A program made the position numbers and the translations under genes. Shown piece after piece: positions 62,172 through 64,000 of a stretch of 64,000 nucleotides of DNA; within the stretch, counting starts at the first letter, position 1; the number at the start of each line of letters is the position of its first letter. The notes beneath the pieces were generated by a model that was not told where the DNA came from, did no database searches, and saw only the letters and a program-made list of their open reading frames with translations. Origin of the DNA: Parvularcula sp. LCG005 (GTDB taxonomy: Bacteria; Pseudomonadota; Alphaproteobacteria; Caulobacterales; Parvularculaceae); NCBI RefSeq assembly GCF_032930845.1, contig NZ_CP136758.1, positions 186,001 to 250,000 of the forward strand, in the 5' to 3' direction.

Positions 62172-64000
62172 CGTAGAAAATTCAGTCTGCTGAGCAAGGT
62201 CGCATGTAGGCGTTCAGCGAAGCCCCGCCTTTCTTCGGTGAGTAGGCTTATGCTCGAGAATTTGCGAAAAAGGCGTTCTTGCGTGTCAAGATATAGCTTT
62301 GCAAATGAAAGATCAGGTTCGAACGTCCGTATAAGCTGGGCTGAATCCTCAGCTGTGCGATCGTACAAGTTCAGAAAGCTGCCTTCAGATGCGATTTCAT
62401 GGATCCTGTGCTCCGGCGAAGCCCAATACAAGGGGATCGATAATGTTGCGTATGCGTCAAAAATCTTCTCGGTGATGTAATTGCGCTGGTGAGTGTTCTC
62501 AAGACCGGAGGCAATGAAAGTCTTCCTATCGAGGGTTACCAGTTTATCAAGATGCCAGTCTGGCAATTTTTGCCGTGGCAAAGTATCTCGCTCCCAATCC
62601 TTGCCGACTACCAGCATCGATTGTTGTCCGATAAAGGAGGATGCAATCTGCGTCCGAAAGGCACTGAGGCCATAGATGTCTAATTCCGGCGCGCTGAAAT
62701 CATATTTCGGATCGTCGCGCCGCTCTGCGAAAAAAGCACCCCGTATCTCAGCATTTTTCCAATGTAAGAGCAGATCCTCCGGGGTATAGTGGCGATTTCG
62801 CTCAAACATTTGTCGGTAGTGCAGAATATAGCGGTCATCTGTTGACGTGAAATAAGGTATTTCCCGAAAATTGAATACGTCGCTGTTGGTGTGGTTTATA
62901 ATTGCGTAGGCCTCAGAAAAATCCTCACCAATGATCTGGCCGCTTTGATGTCGAAAGTCCGGGGACCAGATCGTGTCCCACAGGGGCTCTTCAGACACGA
63001 CTACCAGGTAAGGATTGGACCCATTTCGGGCTATATCTGCATATCGACGCCAATTTTCTTTAAAATCTTTAGCAAATCCAGTCACAATCAATTGAGAACT
63101 TTCAGTTGTAGTGTGTGTAAACAAATCTCGATTGTACAGCGAGAGGTCTGGATATGAGAGTGGTGTTCTATGGGAATGCTTGCCGTCCAGAGCAACCAAC
63201 AACCGTTGGTCCGAGACGGAATTATGCACTGCGAATGGCGATGCGCCAGCGCACTTTCTCAACCTGTTAAGCAGTTCAAGGTCATTTAAGTGCGCCGTCG
63301 CAAGGTCAAAAGCCTTCGCTCTTACGGGATCGGCGAAAAACGAATTTCTGAACGCGGATGAATTTTCCGCAAACTGGATTATGCACGCCCCGGCGTACAG
63401 CCGTATTTCATCACTACATACGGTGCCTCTGTTGAGGATATTTGAAGCGATCTCGTCGAGTTTTTCAAATTCGTGGCTTTTTGCAGTTATTCCGTAAGGC
63501 CGGGCATCGTTGCTGCGCAAGGCCGCTGCTGTCTCGAGCCACATTTTACGTACGTCATATACGAAGTCGCCGGGCCCGTACTGTTTCCAGATTTGTTTCA
63601 GCGCTTGACGCTTCCTTGCGAGCAAGCCCGAACTTTGCTCGATTTCCTGAAGGCGCGCTGGAAGCGCTTTAACCTCTTCTAGGTTCTCGCCACAAAACTC
63701 AGCCGCCAGTTCCCACAGCTCCCTGTTGCCAGGCGGTTTGTATTTCTCCGAAAGGATGACCGGTATCGCACCCGCGCCAATTGATTCCCACAGTCGGATA
63801 GAATTCGGGCCTGATCCGGAAGGACAAAGAGAAAAAATGCTCCTTCCCAAGACATCCTTAAATTCATCGCTGGCAGTTTCGCTGACTAACTTTTCGGGGG
63901 TATCCGTAGTGTTTGCAAAAATCTGGTGATCATAAACAATCTGATTGTAGTGCCAATTATCACGCCCGGTAATAATCGCATTCGGATAATCCCTGAGTTC
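62168..64000 (-). CDS. GT47 (exostosin-like) / GT10 (fucosyltransferase-like) fusion glycosyltransferase, 5' end outside the window
   Basis: The frame is open from the right window edge to the stop, so the N-terminus is missing; a TTG at 63850 is only an internal codon. The first part carries the exostosin/GT47 end '[17 protein letters not shown]' and '[14 protein letters not shown]'. A helical linker follows, then a GT10 fucosyltransferase-type domain with '[17 protein letters not shown]' and '[11 protein letters not shown]' (the ExxN...YxTEK...P pattern). Downstream gmd/fcl would supply GDP-L-fucose. The AT-richer composition fits the same imported or variable polysaccharide region. Confidence 0.82.
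   Translation of the reverse strand, partial: ELRDYPNAIITGRDNWHYNQIVYDHQIFANTTDTPEKLVSETASDEFKDVLGRSIFSLCPSGSGPNSIRLWESIGAGAIPVILSEKYKPPGNRELWELAAEFCGENLEEVKALPARLQEIEQSSGLLARKRQALKQIWKQYGPGDFVYDVRKMWLETAAALRSNDARPYGITAKSHEFEKLDEIASNILNRGTVCSDEIRLYAGACIIQFAENSSAFRNSFFADPVRAKAFDLATAHLNDLELLNRLRKCAGASPFAVHNSVSDQRLLVALDGKHSHRTPLSYPDLSLYNRDLFTHTTTESSQLIVTGFAKDFKENWRRYADIARNGSNPYLVVVSEEPLWDTIWSPDFRHQSGQIIGEDFSEAYAIINHTNSDVFNFREIPYFTSTDDRYILHYRQMFERNRHYTPEDLLLHWKNAEIRGAFFAERRDDPKYDFSAPELDIYGLSAFRTQIASSFIGQQSMLVVGKDWERDTLPRQKLPDWHLDKLVTLDRKTFIASGLENTHQRNYITEKIFDAYATLSIPLYWASPEHRIHEIASEGSFLNLYDRTAEDSAQLIRTFEPDLSFAKLYLDTQERLFRKFSSISLLTEERRGFAERLHATLLSRLNFLR

Noticed and set aside
63842-63850. Start codon of the fusion glycosyltransferase at TTG 63850
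   Set aside because: The same frame has no stop up to the window edge and the extra codons read like the rest of the exostosin-type domain, so the gene begins outside.

Overview
This window is a piece of a moderately GC-rich alphaproteobacterial chromosome. Four things suggest the Caulobacterales/Parvularculales/Hyphomonadaceae side of the class: a GcrA-type cell-cycle regulator, a large PAS kinase with a DivL-like Tyr-for-His substitution, CtrA-like TTAA-N7-TTAA sites, and a Caulobacter-type cpa/tad pilus locus. The genus cannot be settled from the sequence alone. Almost everything looks like dense, ordinary chromosomal coding sequence. I see no insertion sequence, prophage, CRISPR array or rRNA. 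One tRNA (Gln, UUG) is present.

Layout. 1-2458: end of a pabA/trpG gene, pabC, and a short AMP-binding (aryl-CoA ligase-like) enzyme. 2460-14261: the Flp/tight-adherence pilus region. It holds an orphan secretin-N-domain protein, a Crp-like regulator, flp, cpaA, then cpaB-cpaC-cpaD-cpaE-cpaF-tadB-tadC, and a convergent TadD-like TPR lipoprotein. 14385-19779: leucyl aminopeptidase, the DivL-like kinase, a TPR protein, and gcrA with a perfect DnaA box upstream. 20071-25489: ABC permease, Hsp33, a chemoreceptor and two unknown Cys-rich proteins. 25626-32287: gdhA, purH, a CapD-like dehydratase, a heparinase-like protein and rpe, all leftward. 32507-38087: a small membrane protein, an aldo/keto reductase, and astA-astD-astB for arginine catabolism. 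38382-41137: a methyltransferase resembling 3-OH-PAME-synthase-type enzymes, convergent with a membrane histidine kinase. 41269-47974: alanine dehydrogenase, an RpoH-type sigma factor, an OmpA-family porin, a class A PBP and a YgjP-like metallopeptidase. 48148-54942: mutS-glnD-xseA, overlapping. 54953-59670: OmpA-like protein, L36, TPR, TerB-like, metallo-beta-lactamase fold, ATP-grasp-like and DUF442 proteins. 59868-64000: tRNA-Gln, then a more AT-rich GDP-L-fucose module (gmd, fcl) convergent with a GT47/GT10 fusion glycosyltransferase that runs off the right edge.

How parts work together. The cpa/tad genes form nearly the whole cytoplasmic, inner-membrane and secretin core of a Flp pilus; minor pilins TadE/F/G are not in the window. 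DivL-like kinase, GcrA, a DnaA box before gcrA and CtrA-like sites before cpaB, the DivL gene and the methyltransferase indicate CtrA/GcrA/DnaA cell-cycle wiring. AstA, AstD and AstB with GdhA and alanine dehydrogenase indicate amino-acid catabolism feeding central metabolism. Gmd and Fcl would make GDP-L-fucose for the adjacent fucosyltransferase-like enzyme, probably for a surface glycan.

Most notable oddities: a GlnD whose HD catalytic pair is replaced by Gln-Glu, the methyltransferase/histidine-kinase pair that may be a signalling system, a hairpin that would mask the rpoH ribosome binding site, and the GT47-GT10 fusion.
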